Positions 1 through 13,400 of a stretch of 64,000 bases of DNA are shown piece by piece; position 1 is the first letter of the stretch; each line of letters starts with the position of its first letter. The DNA is taken from the NCBI RefSeq assembly GCF_932526225.1, contig NC_064044.1, positions 13,703,453 to 13,767,452 on the forward strand, written 5' to 3'. A program made the position numbers and the translations under genes. Under the pieces are notes generated by a model. The model was given only the letters and a program-made list of their open reading frames with translations, had not been told where the DNA came from and made no database searches. This DNA comes from Nematostella vectensis (taxonomy: Eukaryota; Cnidaria; Anthozoa; Actiniaria; Edwardsiidae).

Positions 1-3000
1 GAAGTTGTTCATATTAGCTGTAAACATAATACTCTTACTATTAAATATTAACTGCAGGTATTGGCCTGCCAAAATATAGTGTATTAAAAAAGCACCTCCG
101 AATGGTGTCAACCTTTTTCTTTTAAAGTCTGTATTTGTCCCTAACCGTTTAAAACAATCCACAAGATCCAGCAGGATAGAAGTTGTCAAGTGGTTTCCTT
201 CCTGGGCTTATTTGGTCCATTTTGTATACATTTATTTGGCATTGTGTTAACACAACTTCTAAGAATCTGACATTTTTTTTGGTGCAAGGCCAGATTTTTC
301 TCTTCACAGACTGAAGAAGGGCACCAACAAATCAAAGCTTGTAAATCCTGGTTATCACGATAGTCATAGTATAAAATATGTTCAAGCTATTGGCTTATTT
401 GCCTTGATACTCAACATCTTATCAAACCAGGAAATAATAGCCTCAAACTGGGTATTTTGAAGCTAAGGCAAGGGAGTTGGTAGCTATATAGGGTGAATAT
501 GTTAACCTAATGTTGTTATGGGAGGGCTTTGCAGAGCCCCATTCAAACCAAAATGGAATGTTAGAACAGCTATTACTTTCTAGGCATGTTCAATAAAAAA
601 AATTAACAATTTATATTGTCTGAGAAAAAATCTTATAATATTTGATAAGGGGTCCAAGCACCAGGTGGTATATGTACCTGGAGTCCATTTTCCCAAGTGA
701 TATACAATATTTCAAGAGCCTGAAACTGTTTGAGTGACAGCATCATGTTTCTATCAAGAACTTTTTTGAAAGATTTTACAAGGGCCATTACTATAATGAT
801 GTCCATTACTTTAATGATGGCAAGTCTTATTACAAGCCAGGATGACAGATACTGTATACATGTTTTAATACACTCCTGGCCTTTTTTGAAATAATTTTAA
901 ATCGTATTATGATTTTTGGACAGCCAAGAGCTCAGTCAAAAGAAAGTCAAATTTGAACAAATTAAGATAAGTTAAATGAGTAAGTAACAAGTATCAATTT
1001 TCGAATTAAGCTTAACTTAAATGGAAACAGAATTTACAAAAAGACATATTGAGGTTGCCTTTTATGTTAATATAATTTTACATGGTTATTTTTTACGATT
1101 TCTTACCAGATCAGGGCAAGTTGAGTCCAGGCAGGTCATGAGTGTTGATATTTATGCGGATCATGACTAAATTCTTTCTTATACACAATTACTTACAGTT
1201 TTGAAGAGCTGGTTTAGTATGAATGTAAAACAAAAAAACAAGACATAAATTTCCGTATAATACTTTGTACACTATTGTTAGTTAACTAGCAGTATCAAAC
1301 ACCTTATGAATTATAATATGGTCTCTCAGATTGAAAATTTCGAGATCGAAACAAATGATCACTTATTTCCGAATTTATTGCTTTGCAAGAGCAAGAAAAT
1401 ATGTCCTCGTAACAACGTTTGAGTCCACTTGAGTCCACAACAAAATGTTTCTTTCTTTGTGACAAAAGGGATTCAGAAATAAGAAGGCATATGACGATTT
1501 AGGAAGACTTTGAAAAGCAAGCGTCGTTTTCCCCCTTCTCTGCCGCCATTTTGGATTCCTTGAGACAAAGTCAATTTTTCCGCCCTGTCATCTGATTGGC
1601 TAATCCGTGCGTCTAAAAATAGCCTGATCCTAGGAAACGCCGTGACACATATGATACAGATGATTGCCCCTACTTATGAGCCCCTGGTACTATATATTCA
1701 CACCCACGAATACACGATCCAAACCAAAAGGTGATGTAGCTGATTTTTAGAAAATTTTACAGAGTTAATCAAAGTGATCACGTTTAACAGCTTGGTGAGT
1801 CCTGTGTGTTTTTAATTATGAATTTCTTAAAAATCCCCAAAACCACAAACTGTGAGCTTTGGCTCCCTGTCGTAGTATTATTATTTTTTCTCTTTTTTCT
1901 CTTTTATTTTTCTATTTTATCCAAAGCACCTGCTTTTTACATGAATGAAATTATTATCTGAACGAAGCAACTGTCAAAGGGATTATATCTACCTTTTTCA
2001 GGTTGCAACTCGACACAACTCTGTGTCTTTTTGCATCACATCTTTTCATTCTTATTTAACTGTCGCCGCAGACCACAAGGTCCGACGAACACCAGCAGAT
2101 AAAGGGTCTCCGGTGGTTTCCTTTCTACTTCTTTTCAAAATTACAAAACGCATGTTTGCGGGCTTACACCAAGCGAAGAGTCGAAACGAATGGTCGTTGC
2201 TTTTTTTTTGCATCAATACCGCACTTCGTTATTTTTAGACTCCACAATATATATTCGTTCAAATGCTGTTCAAATGTTGATACTTGCCGTGTTAGCTTAC
2301 TGAGATTGTTCAATAGAGCTCTACTCTCTCTTTTTCTCTCTCTTTCTTGGTTGTTATTACATCTTTGGGTGTTATTATATTTATGGGTGATACAATGGAA
2401 ATGCTAATAACACTTTTTTCCCTACTGTGTTTTTCACGCTTGCTGATATCATAACTGTCAATCTAACTTTGCAGATGCCGCAATGTATCCCATGATTGGT
2501 ATGCCTGTGGTTTTACGCCAATGAGAGGCTCAAATGAACGTGCGCGTTTTTTCCCGCCAAAAGCAAGTAAACAACGGAAGACTAAAGACATTAAAATTTC
2601 GTACGTAAATGTTTGTAATGAACACCCCTCTCTAACAAAAGCACCCCCTACCCTCCCTTCCACCTTAAAATCAAACAACATAGGAAATTCGTTAATATGA
2701 ATCAAATGTAATAAATCTGAGCTTGGCTTCTATTGGGTAAGACTTGCTCAATGTAAAGAAACGTTCGCTACGCAGGTTATAATTTAACGTGATCCTCACT
2801 GAGACTAGAATCCCACTGCACTTGGGATTGTTATATTGTTATAGTTTGTAAAGAACGCCTCTTAATAAACGCCTACTATCTATTGAACGCCTTCCCCCCC
2901 TCAGACCATCGGAATTTAATAAACGCCCCGGGCGTTTATGAGATATTTTACGGTACTTCATCGAGTCCAACCAATGCCCGTTTGAGCCTTTTTTTGGTAT

Positions 3001-3035
3001 AAAGCCATACCCATCCCAAGCCCTGTATTTCTAAC
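1..3035. other. Gene-poor AT-rich stretch, no supported gene
   Basis: I see no convincing coding exon on either strand. Short open frames have no recognisable domain and low-complexity composition. Near 1541-1556 a GCCGCCATTTTGG block followed by an ATTGGC box resembles a promoter-proximal YY1/CCAAT arrangement, but no gene can be attached to it. Around 2845-2955 there are repeated AACGCC/GGGCGTTTAT words ending in TTTTACGGTA, which looks like the end of a miniature transposon; a matching partner end was not found. The first 1.5 kb may be the 3' untranslated or intronic part of a gene lying to the left, which cannot be tested from this window. Confidence 0.5.
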
Positions 3036-3039
3036 CGGC

Positions 3040-3802
3040 GAATAGGTCTCCCATCTTAAAGAGATCTACAAGGACCTCCCAAAAATTTCCGCTATAGTCA
3101 TGCAAAGGAGGCTAACTTTCGCTGGAAACTGCTTTCGGACAAGGCTATCTCCCGTCTAATCGTGTGGAACCCCGGCCTACGCCCCGTTAGGTCACGCAAG
3201 CTGACCTTCCCTGCCACTATTCTCACTGGACTCATAGTAGGATATATAAGGAAATAACTCATTAGCAATCAGTCTCATTTGAGATCGCAAGCTCAGAGGT
3301 CGTTGCTGCGACATTGTCTAGAGTAGACTGTTTGCATGGTACCGCACGTTGGCGGTACCATCTTTTTCTGTTTTTGCCCCACGCGTTTCCCTTATTTACT
3401 AGGACTTTTCATTATTATTCATTACGATTTCATTACTTTTTATTATTATATTTCATTTGTATTATTTTCATTATTATATCTTCCCTAGGTTATTTTTTTG
3501 CGTTTATCACCCTTTTTCTTGTTGACTTGGCGGTGCGTTTCCCCTCCCACTCCCCCCCTTCATGCTATTGCGCTTATTCCTATGCAGGCCCCGCCAGTTC
3601 TCCTTCCCATAACTTATGGTGAGTACAATGAGAAGAGTTTTACTATATCAAGCGACACAGGGATCCCATAGCAGGACCTGCCATCCGCCATGGCCGATCG
3701 CCAAGTGTGGCAAACTGTTGTGCGAGACATCTCGGCCGAGGCCGTAGGATGATGATGATGAGGGAGAAAGGAGGAGGCAAAAAAAAAAAAAAAAAAAAAA
3801 AT
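3040..3802 (+). mobile_element. Decayed 3' end of a non-LTR retrotransposon with poly-A tail
   Basis: About 3083-3140 reads, on the plus strand, EIYKDLPKISAIVMQRRLTF followed by AGNCF. It then shifts by one frame into DKAISRLIVWNP and a short Arg/Lys-rich segment (3140-3240). This matches in order the well-known tail of LINE reverse transcriptases, where a LY..LP..S..I..RRL..AGH block is followed by a LxLW block. The frame is broken by a shift and in-frame stops. The following 540 bases end in GATGATGATGATGAGGG and an uninterrupted run of about 24 A (3779-3802), as expected of a LINE 3' UTR and tail. The family is not assigned. It is 5'-truncated and inactive. Confidence 0.65.
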
Positions 3803-3849
3803 TAAATTAACACGAGGTCGTAGTGCGATGGTGAAGATAGACATCTCTT

Positions 3850-4243
3850 AGTGGTAGCGTGACGCGTTTTATATAATTCTTTCAGGTTTCATTGCATCTT
3901 GTGTTGAAATGGTGTCACCATATGCGTTTCTGATCGGTTTTCGCGTGTGGACGATACCCGTATCCGTAACAAAAGGGTTGCGTTTTCAAACGGAACGGAT
4001 ACTGGTAACGGATGTTACCTTAACATCAAAGTTATAAAAGTTAAAATGGCAAGTGCACTTTGTTAGTAAAGATCGGAAATAACTTAATCAAGCTATTTCA
4101 TAAAAAAAAAACTAGGAACTAGGTAGGGGCGTAATAAACCATATAATGAAAAAGAAACTAAACTGCAAGTCATAGCAGTGCATATTTATAGTAAGAACAC
4201 AGAAAGCTTCTGGAAACCGCTCTTCTCTTTCTAAAAAACAGCC
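3850..4243. other. Intergenic spacer downstream of DDX54
   Basis: AT-rich sequence between the poly-A of the LINE relic and the DDX54 polyadenylation signal. No coding exon, RNA gene or repeat family was recognised. Confidence 0.5.
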
Positions 4244-4249
4244 TTTATT
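4244..4249 (-). other. DDX54 polyadenylation signal AATAAA
   Basis: A canonical AATAAA on the minus strand, about 160 bases beyond the DDX54 stop codon (4408-4410). This is a sensible 3' UTR length for a compact invertebrate gene. Confidence 0.6.
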
Positions 4250-4407
4250 TACAAGTGCAAGAAAATAAATTTCTCAAGTATTATTGCTCCTTTACTCTGT
4301 GTAATATTTCTCTCTCATCACTCTTCGTTTCCTATTTCTGTCTTTTACCGTTTTCTACCGGTTCATCGATCTCTCTAGTTTTCCTGGAATATAATTTCTG
4401 CTACATA

Positions 4408-7400
4408 CTATTTCCCTCTGATCATTTTCCGTTTCTTATTTCTGTCTTTCCCCGTTTTCTGCCGGTTCATTAATCTCTCCTTTGTCTTTCGCGCTTTCAG
4501 TATCTGTTCCTTGGATTTAATTTCGTTTCTTTGTGGACGTGGTCCACTTCTAGAGCGAGAACCTTTCTTGAATTTCCCTAGAAGAAAATATTATATTTGC
4601 ATTAGAAAATTCGATAAACGAATATTTAATATCGGAAGGCGCACTTAAATCTCGAAATTAAAATCAAAGTTTAACATTATTAACTAAATTCAATCGAAAA
4701 TATCGCATTGGCATCAGTAGATGAAAATGTAGCTTTTTCACTTTTGGTACTTTGCTAGGATGACAAAATGGCGCCTGACAGAGGCTATTTAAGCCTTGTA
4801 TTTTGAATATCCCCAGTACTAGATATTCACACATATTCACAAACCTTTTTTGCCGCGCTTGCCCCCGCCCTCGTCCAGGTCCGCCCCGGGTGTGTCCAGC
4901 TTGTTTCTCTTGACCCAGTCCTTGTAGATGTTCCTCTTGTACGAGGCGGGAATCCGCGCACCACTTTCCGTCCGGATTTTCTTCTTGTTGCCTTCCTCGC
5001 CGACGAACCGTTTCCTCTTACGATCCCTGGATAATTTAGAATTAGTTAAAGGGGTACTTGCCCGTTTAAGAGTGATTTTGGTGTCAATTCATGCCAAATA
5101 ACCAAACCATTTGATTATACCCATTTTCATTCACACGTGCAGCTTGTGCTTTTCCTTGTCTGGGGTCGGAACTTCTTTTGGTGGCGGAAGCCATTTCGCA
5201 GTTACAGCCGCCGTTAGACCGCTAACCAATGAGAGAGCGCCAAAAAAGCACCAGACGTTAAAAAAGCAGAAAAACATACGCAAATACACACTAAAATTGC
5301 TGGTTTTCTGTTATCGGTATTTTCTCGGTGACCAAAACTAAGAAGGCGATCCAACTTGGTGTTGTTTTGGTTGTGATAAGTCGAAAGCTGTGACAGATGC
5401 AGAATAGGAAGGATAGGGGACTTGCGCTAAGTAATCACGTGACCTTTATGGGTGACAAATTCAAGCCCCCCCCCAAAAAAAAAACCGCGCCCGTCACACA
5501 AGAGAACGACGAAAAAATAAAATCTTTAAATGAAACTAAACCCTTTCTGAAATAAAAGAATTCTGGAAATTCTTGGTTTTCTCGTAAGCGCTTAATAAGT
5601 TGCTTTTTGTTGCTGTTATTTTGCCACCAAAAGCCTGAGCGCGCGCTAGTTTGCCACCCAAACAGTCACGTGATCCCTGAGCGCAAATCCCGTATTCGAA
5701 AGTCATGATAGACGTCCACGGTTGCACTTGTGACTGAAAACGGGTACAAATAACATTTGATTTGTCGGATAATATAACATTTGATCTGTCGGATAATATA
5801 ACATTTGATTTGTCGGATAATATAACATTCGATTTGTCGGATAATATAACATTTGATCTGTCGGATAATATAACATTTGATCTGTCGGATAATATAACAT
5901 TTGATCTGTCGGATAATATAACATTTGATCTGTCGGATAATATAACATTTGATCTGTCGGATAATATAACATTTGATCTGTCGGATAATATAACATTTGA
6001 TCTGTCGGATAATATAACATTTGATCTGTCGGATAATATAACATTTGATCTGTCGGATAATATAACATTTGACCTGTCGGATAACATAACATTTGATTTG
6101 TCGGATAATATAACATTTGATCTGTCGGATAATATAACATTTGATCTGTCGGATAATATAACATTTGATCTGTCGGATAATATAACATTTGATCTGTCGG
6201 ATAATATAACATTTGATCTGTCGGATAATATAACATTTGACCTGTCGGATAACATAACATTTGATTTGTCGGATAATATAACATTTGATTTGTCGGATAA
6301 TATAACATTTGATCTGTCGGATAATATAACATTTGATCTGTCGGATAATAAAACATTTGACCTGTCGGATAACATAACATTTGATTTGTCGGATAACATA
6401 ACATTTGATTTGTCGGATAATATAACATTTGATCTGTCGGATAATATAACATTTGATCTGTCGGATAATATAACATTTGATCTGTCGGATAATATAACAT
6501 TTGATCTGTCGGATAATATAACATTTGATCTGTCGGATAATATAACATTTGATCTGTCGGATAATATAACATTTGATCTGTCGGATAATATAACATTTGA
6601 TCTGTCGGATAATATAACATTTGATCTGTCGGATAATATAACATTTGATTTGTCGGATAATATAACGTTTGATCTGTCGGATAATATAACATTTGATCTG
6701 TCGGATAATATAACATTTGACCTGTCGGATAACATAACATTTGATCTGTCGGATAATATAACATTTGATCTGTCGGATAATATAACATTTGATCTGTCGG
6801 ATAATATAACATTTGATCTGTCGGATAATATAACATTTGGTTTATCGGATAATATAACATTTGATCTGTCGGATAATATAACATTTGACCTGTCGGATAA
6901 CATAACATTTGATTTGTCGGATAACATAACATTTGATTTGTCGGATAATATAACATTTGATCTGTCGGATAATATAACATTTGATCTGTCGGATAATATA
7001 ACATTTGATCTGTCGGATAATATAACATTTGATCTGTCGGATAATATAACATTTGATCTGTCGGATAATATAACATTTGATCTGTCGGATAATATAACAT
7101 TTGATTTGTCGGATAATATAACATTTGATCTGTCGGATAATATAACATTTGATCTGTCGGATAATATAACATTTGATTTGTCGGATAATATAACATTTGA
7201 TCTGTCGGATAATATAATGTGGTCTGGACGTCTTACATCGAGCGCCGGATGGAAGTGGATTGAAAAAAGTACTTTACTAGATAAAGTACTAAATTTCGGT
7301 ACATCGGTTGTATGCTTACTCGAACCCTGACATTATATTAAGTCAGTCAACTAATTCTCCTTAAATCATCCATGTTGCGCAGAAAAATGGCGCCATATTT

Positions 7401-10400
7401 TTTTTATTTATGTCACTTGAGTGAACAGGGAGTTGATATATATATTCTCTAAAATCTTACTTAATGTAAGTTTCCCTTTATAGTCAATATAATCTTCAAA
7501 TCTAGATCTCCCTCATCCCGCCGCTGTGTAAGGACTGCCTACCATTTCTTCAACCCTTTCTTTTTCCTCAGCGTTTCGTCATCATCTCCTACGATATCAA
7601 TCACGGCTCCAGTGGCCTCCTTCTCAAAAGAGTTCAGCCCTAACCTACAAGATGAATAATAATGAGCAATAATTATGACACAAATGTGTAATTCCAGACC
7701 AATCCATACCTCTCTAGAAAATGATAGGAGTGCTTTGAGTCGATTTCCAATCAGCAAAAAGGTATTTTTTTATACAAATACTACAAAATTGCAGGGCCAT
7801 TTCTGGGTCATGAGTAACTGGTTCCAGGGTTCCGTACTTGTCCCACATTTGTATCTCTATTTTAAATAAGAAGGAATAATTGCAATGTTTTCTCCCAGCT
7901 AGTCAGCGATCACAGCAAAGACGACAGTGCTGACGCAAGACTAGTTCCAGTACCACGCGGTTAAACCAGCATTTTTGTTTTGAAATGGCGGCTTTTTACC
8001 GGCGAACTGTCAAATTTTTTTCGAATGCTAAGAAAACTAGCGCAAAGCTAAGGCTATAATTTTCTTTATGACTCCCTCATTATCACACAAATCTGTCATC
8101 TTTTGTACAGTATGGTTTTAATGCTGTACAGTTAGTCAAAACAGCGACTGAAGCCAGCCTTTTATACCTTTACTCGAACTATTCAACACTGAGATTTTGT
8201 TTGTTTTCCCCCCAAAACACGCGCATGCGCATACTGCTGCACTGGCAGCAAAGACTGCAGCACGATTATAGCTTGTGCACGACTTACTCACCCCAGGCCT
8301 CTCTCGGCATAGTGATCAGATGACGTGTGTGAGATGTAGTTTTCGTCTCTAAAGTTATGTGATGACCCTGCGCCAGAAAAGCGTAAGATATCACTGTCGG
8401 ACCAGAAGTAAAGTTATGGGCGGTAACACAGTTAGAAATATTACTTTTTCACAAAAATAGAAATCTTTATCTGTAAGATAGTGTTACATGCATCGTTCAC
8501 AACTCCTTTTTTATATGATATGATGAACAAACAACAAAAACTGAAGAATCTTAAGAAAGGAAGCGTGTAGCCTCAAGTTGATAACGAATTGCGATATAGC
8601 ACCTTAATCTTGTTTTCTATTACAATTTACAATGGTTGATCTCAAATGCCGAGAATACATTAACATACCATTTCTTTTTGGTTTTCGCTTCTTGTTCTCG
8701 CTGGGGTCAATTATTGTAGCGAAAAGACCCTGCAATTTTGAGAAAGAATGATTTGTTTATAGTTCCATTGACAGCAATAAAAGGGCCCCAGGGAGGATAT
8801 GGTATTCTTGAGGATCGGATGGATACTTTGTGGCAATGGACTTTTTTCTCACCTTAACATCCGCATCGTCCATGTCGACATTCTCCCCCTCAGGGGAGGT
8901 GTGGGTCTTCTCGATGTATGGCTGTTGTTGTTGCTTCAGACTGTGCACTTTCTCGATGGTGTTACCATGTTGTGCCCTGTGCATTAAACGATTATTTAAG
9001 TAGAGTATTTTCGGATCATACTCGGAAATAAATAAAAAAAAAAATCAATAAGATTTGATCAACATTTACGAGCGTGCTTTGGAATAAGTTACAAATGGCT
9101 TGTTTGCGACAACAATTTCGCCCCAAATTATGCCAATATTGTGTTGATCGATGTAAACGCTGTTTGCTGAAGGCACAATACATTTTAATCCAAACAACTT
9201 AGATCTTTTTGAGCATATTTTCTGAATTGATAACAATGCCACATGCAGTTATCAGTCGGATAGGTGTAAAGAGTCCAGATCAGAGATATTTCGTCGAGAG
9301 AAAAGCCAGGCTATATTCCGCTTACCGTTTGGATTTCATGACGTCTCTGGCGGATGTCTTGGATGTCGGGTTCACTTCAAAAATGGTCTACCATCAGGAC
9401 AAAATAAATCGTTAGTGAAATCACTCAGGGATTTTACGATGGCACTCCAGCAAATGAGTGTTTGCAATGGTGATATGAAGAAGGGCACGAAATATTTGGC
9501 AGCGAAAAACTGAGGGAATGAAGAGGTAAATGTAAACAATAGCGACAACAACAACATCAGCAACAACAATACAAGTAATAGTCCAGTCAATCTACGGTTT
9601 AAGATCGGACTAGTTGCAACACAAGGTTTTTCAAGGTTTTTGTATAAAATAAGTCTATGACAAATGACGTTAACTTTTATCCTAATCGTGTAGAAATATA
9701 TATATCTAGTAATCTATTGTGGTATAAATTTCTTTTTTTTATAAAAGTACGTATTTTTTTTGTGATTTTCATGATATGGGAATCTGTGGTTTTTCATACA
9801 AGCCTTGTATAGGAAAATTCGTTGCCGCTTTTCGGGGTGTTTGCTCTGATTTTTTTAGACTTTTAGTATGTTATAGAGGGATACTTTCTGTGCAAGAAAT
9901 CGTTAAAAAACCTTGTGTTGCAATTAGTCCGCTGTTGGCCTCTTTTTTGAAGTAGATTGCCTGGACTATAAGATAAGTGTTGAACTCGGCTTATTTTTTT
10001 AAACGTGATAAGTGATAAGTTTAAATGTTATAACTAGAAAGACTACAGACAAGCTGTACAAAAACTAGATGGTCTGCGTAGGCGTGGTATAGACAAGGTA
10101 TGAATCAACACGAGGTTGAAAAGGTATGTTGTACGCCTCTGTGAAACGCCTCATGCTAGTTGCGCTAGCATTCCGAGCGTTAGCCCTTCGTCGGAAAAGG
10201 TGTACTAAGTTTATCCGGCGGGGAGGTGAAGCAGTGCTACAAGTTTACCTGGCGGGGTTTAAAGTTTCTCACGCTGTCTATGAGCTGAGAAAGGGGGACA
10301 TCCGTTACCTCACTAGGATCTCCTGTAAAACAACAATCGGTTAACACATCAAGAGACTAAGTAATTAGGAGACTTACACATCAGGAGACTTACACATTAG

Positions 10401-13400
10401 GAGACTTACACATCAGGAGAATTACACAGCAAGAGACTTACACACCAGGAGACTTACACATAAGAAGACTTACACATTAGGAGACTTACACATCAGGAGT
10501 CTTACACATCAGGAGACTTACACATTAGGAGACTTACACATCAGGAGACTTACACATCAGGGGGACTTACACATTAGGAGACTTACACATCAGGAGTCTT
10601 ACACATCAGGAGACTTACACATTAGGAGACTTACACATCAGGGGGACTTACACATCAGGAGACTTACACATCAGGAGACTTGCACATCAGGAGACTTACA
10701 CATTAGGAGACTTACACATCAGGGGGACTTACACATCAGGAGACTTAAACATCAGGAGGAGACTTACACATCAGGGGGACTTACACATCAGGAGACTTAC
10801 ACATCAGGAGTCTTACACATCAGGAGACTTACACATTAGGAGACTTACACATCAGGGGGACTTACACATCAGGAGACTTACACATTAGGAGACTTACACA
10901 TCAGGAGACTTACACATCAGGAGACTTACACATCAGGAGACTTACACATTAGGAGACTTACACATCAGGGGGACTTACACATTAGGAGACTTACACATCA
11001 GGAGACTTACACATCAGGGGACTTACACATCAGGAGACTTACACATCAGGAGACTTACACATTAGGAGACTAACACATCAGGGGGACTTACACATCAGGA
11101 GACTTACACATTAGGAGCCTTACACATCAGGAGCCTTACACATTAGGAGACTTACACATTAGGAGACTTACACATCAGGGGGACTTACACATCAAGAGAC
11201 TAACACATCAAGATACTTACACATCAGGAGACCTACACACAAAGAGACTTACACATCAGGAGACTTACACATCAGGAAACTAACACATCAAGATACTTAC
11301 ACATCAGGAGCCTTACACACCAGGGGACTTACACAACGGGATACTCACAGCCATAGCAAAGACAAGAAACCAGATCGGGTTGAGAAAGTTAACGAACCTA
11401 ACAGAGGATGAACTGCCAGTGGAGTTGCCATTAGTTCCTTCGACCTCTTGACGGATTCCGAGGAGGCCTGAGGACGAGACCTTATGTACTGTTTGTAGGC
11501 GTTGGCGCACACCCCTTGTAGTGTCATCTGCGTAATAAAGATGTCAGGGAATTTCAACAACTGGGGACATAGAATAAGGTATTTCACATAAACTGTACCA
11601 TATGACTTTTACTCACCAAGTCGTGGGAGTTGTCGTGAATGGTGCGCAGGGTGGCATCTTCCTCATCCAGAACTTGCTGTGGCATTCCACCAAACACCCC
11701 GTCCTCTTCCTGTGACCCTGTGGCACTTAGCCTTAGGGGTCTACCAAGGAACAAGTGGAGGTCTAGCAAGTGTGCCACCTACCACAGGCAATACAATACA
11801 ATCAAAACAATGTCATGGAACGAACAAGGGACAGGTGGAGGTCTAGCCAGCGTGCCACCTACCACAGGCAATAAGATCAAAACAATGTCATCAAATGCGA
11901 TATCTGTTTAATGCCGGTAATCTTTCTTATGTTTGAAAACACTGTGAAAACTGTTGGCTCCCCGATATCATGGCTTGAGGTCCCACTAATACTTTTGGTA
12001 GCCATGCAGGGCATGTTATTTTTAGTCCGCCAAGCGGTGTTTTTCAACTGTTATTTTCGCACAAAACATAGACGTGGGGATAATTTACCCAGTCTTACAA
12101 CCTCCGAAAGCACATGGTTGTTATAATCTCTCCCAAAATTAAAAGACTTTAAGATACGAAAACAGCAACAAGGAAGGCGATGGTAGGAAACAATTAAATT
12201 GATTAAAGGATTGAAAGGCCGTGTGCGAAAATTCGGTCTCAACTGTTCCCTGCCAAACCACGACGTGAAAATTTAACAACTCAATAGAAACCTGAGCACA
12301 TGGATGTGGTGTCGTTTACTTTGTATTGGCGAAGTTCTAGTTGGGGTATATGTTTATAGCGTTACAGGAATAAGGGAGTAAAAAGGTTAAATGCAGTATT
12401 CAAAACATTATTTTCTTGCGTCAAGACAGAAGCAATTAGGCACTAAAAAGATTACTTTTTCCTGATATTATTACCTCATCGTTCGCAACGAGTGAATAAG
12501 CTGTCCCTGATCTTCCAGCACGGGCAACACGACCTGTAGTTAAAAAAATATCAACCAGGCAGTCATTTGATGCTCCTTCCCAATAGCGAGTCGCACAAAG
12601 AATCCATTATCATCAGTTGATTCAACCGAGTTATGAGATACATAAAAATATTGTACCTCAAGTATCAGGCTTAAATTGGGGATCATTATATTTATAGTTT
12701 CTTGTAAATAGGCTATTGAATTGTCAAATCACTCTTGGCGGTGTAAAAAAAAATGAAGTGGAGATTATTGTACAGGCTTGGTCTGTCTAGTATGGTCTAG
12801 GAAGAATATGGTTATAGCCGAAAACGTTGTTGCACAACATTCCAGAATCCAATGTTTATCGAACCAAGCAATTAAATTGATTCTTGGAGGTCGTGTAACA
12901 ACGATTTCGATTATAAATCATATCTAAATCCCAAGTTATTATACAAGGATGTAGCTCTTACCGACTCGGTGGACGAAAAGTTTTGCCTTTGGCGGGAAGT
13001 GAAAGTTGATCACATTATCCAACATGGGGATGTCTATACCTCGTGCCTACAAAAACAACACAGAGTGGAAATGAACCTTCTGATGGCGTAGGGTTAAGCA
13101 AGAGAAAAGGCGATTTGCACTAAGAAATGTACACCAAAAACTGATGGAAATTATATCATCTTTCAATGAAAATAAGCCCTTTCTGACAAAGAAAGTTCCT
13201 GGCTGATCAGTTAGGGATCTCACCTCCTATAACATAGCCCCTCTAAGCATGGACAGACATACAGACTTACCGCAACATCTGTCACAACCATCACCATCGT
13301 TTTCTTATGCTGGAATTTGCCAACGTTGATGGTACGTGCTGCAGCATAACAAAAGGGGTTAGAGCCTGTGTCTTAGCAAGCAGCTTCAACACTACAAAAT

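Noticed and set aside
5536-7330. Three overlapping open frames of 460-520 codons encoding octapeptide repeats
   Set aside because: They arise from a 24-bp tandem repeat whose unit is a multiple of three and lacks stops. They overlap on both strands, have no start context or unique domain, and lie in a DDX54 intron.
10343-11335. Possible CRISPR-like array
   Set aside because: Units of 16 bases follow each other with no unique spacers, no cas genes are present, and the region is an intron of an animal gene.
11345-11397. Extension of the DDX54 exon past HPLLG
   Set aside because: The extra residues do not match the family. The exon at 10249-10322 ([20 protein letters not shown]) joins in phase and supplies the expected sequence before TIFEV.
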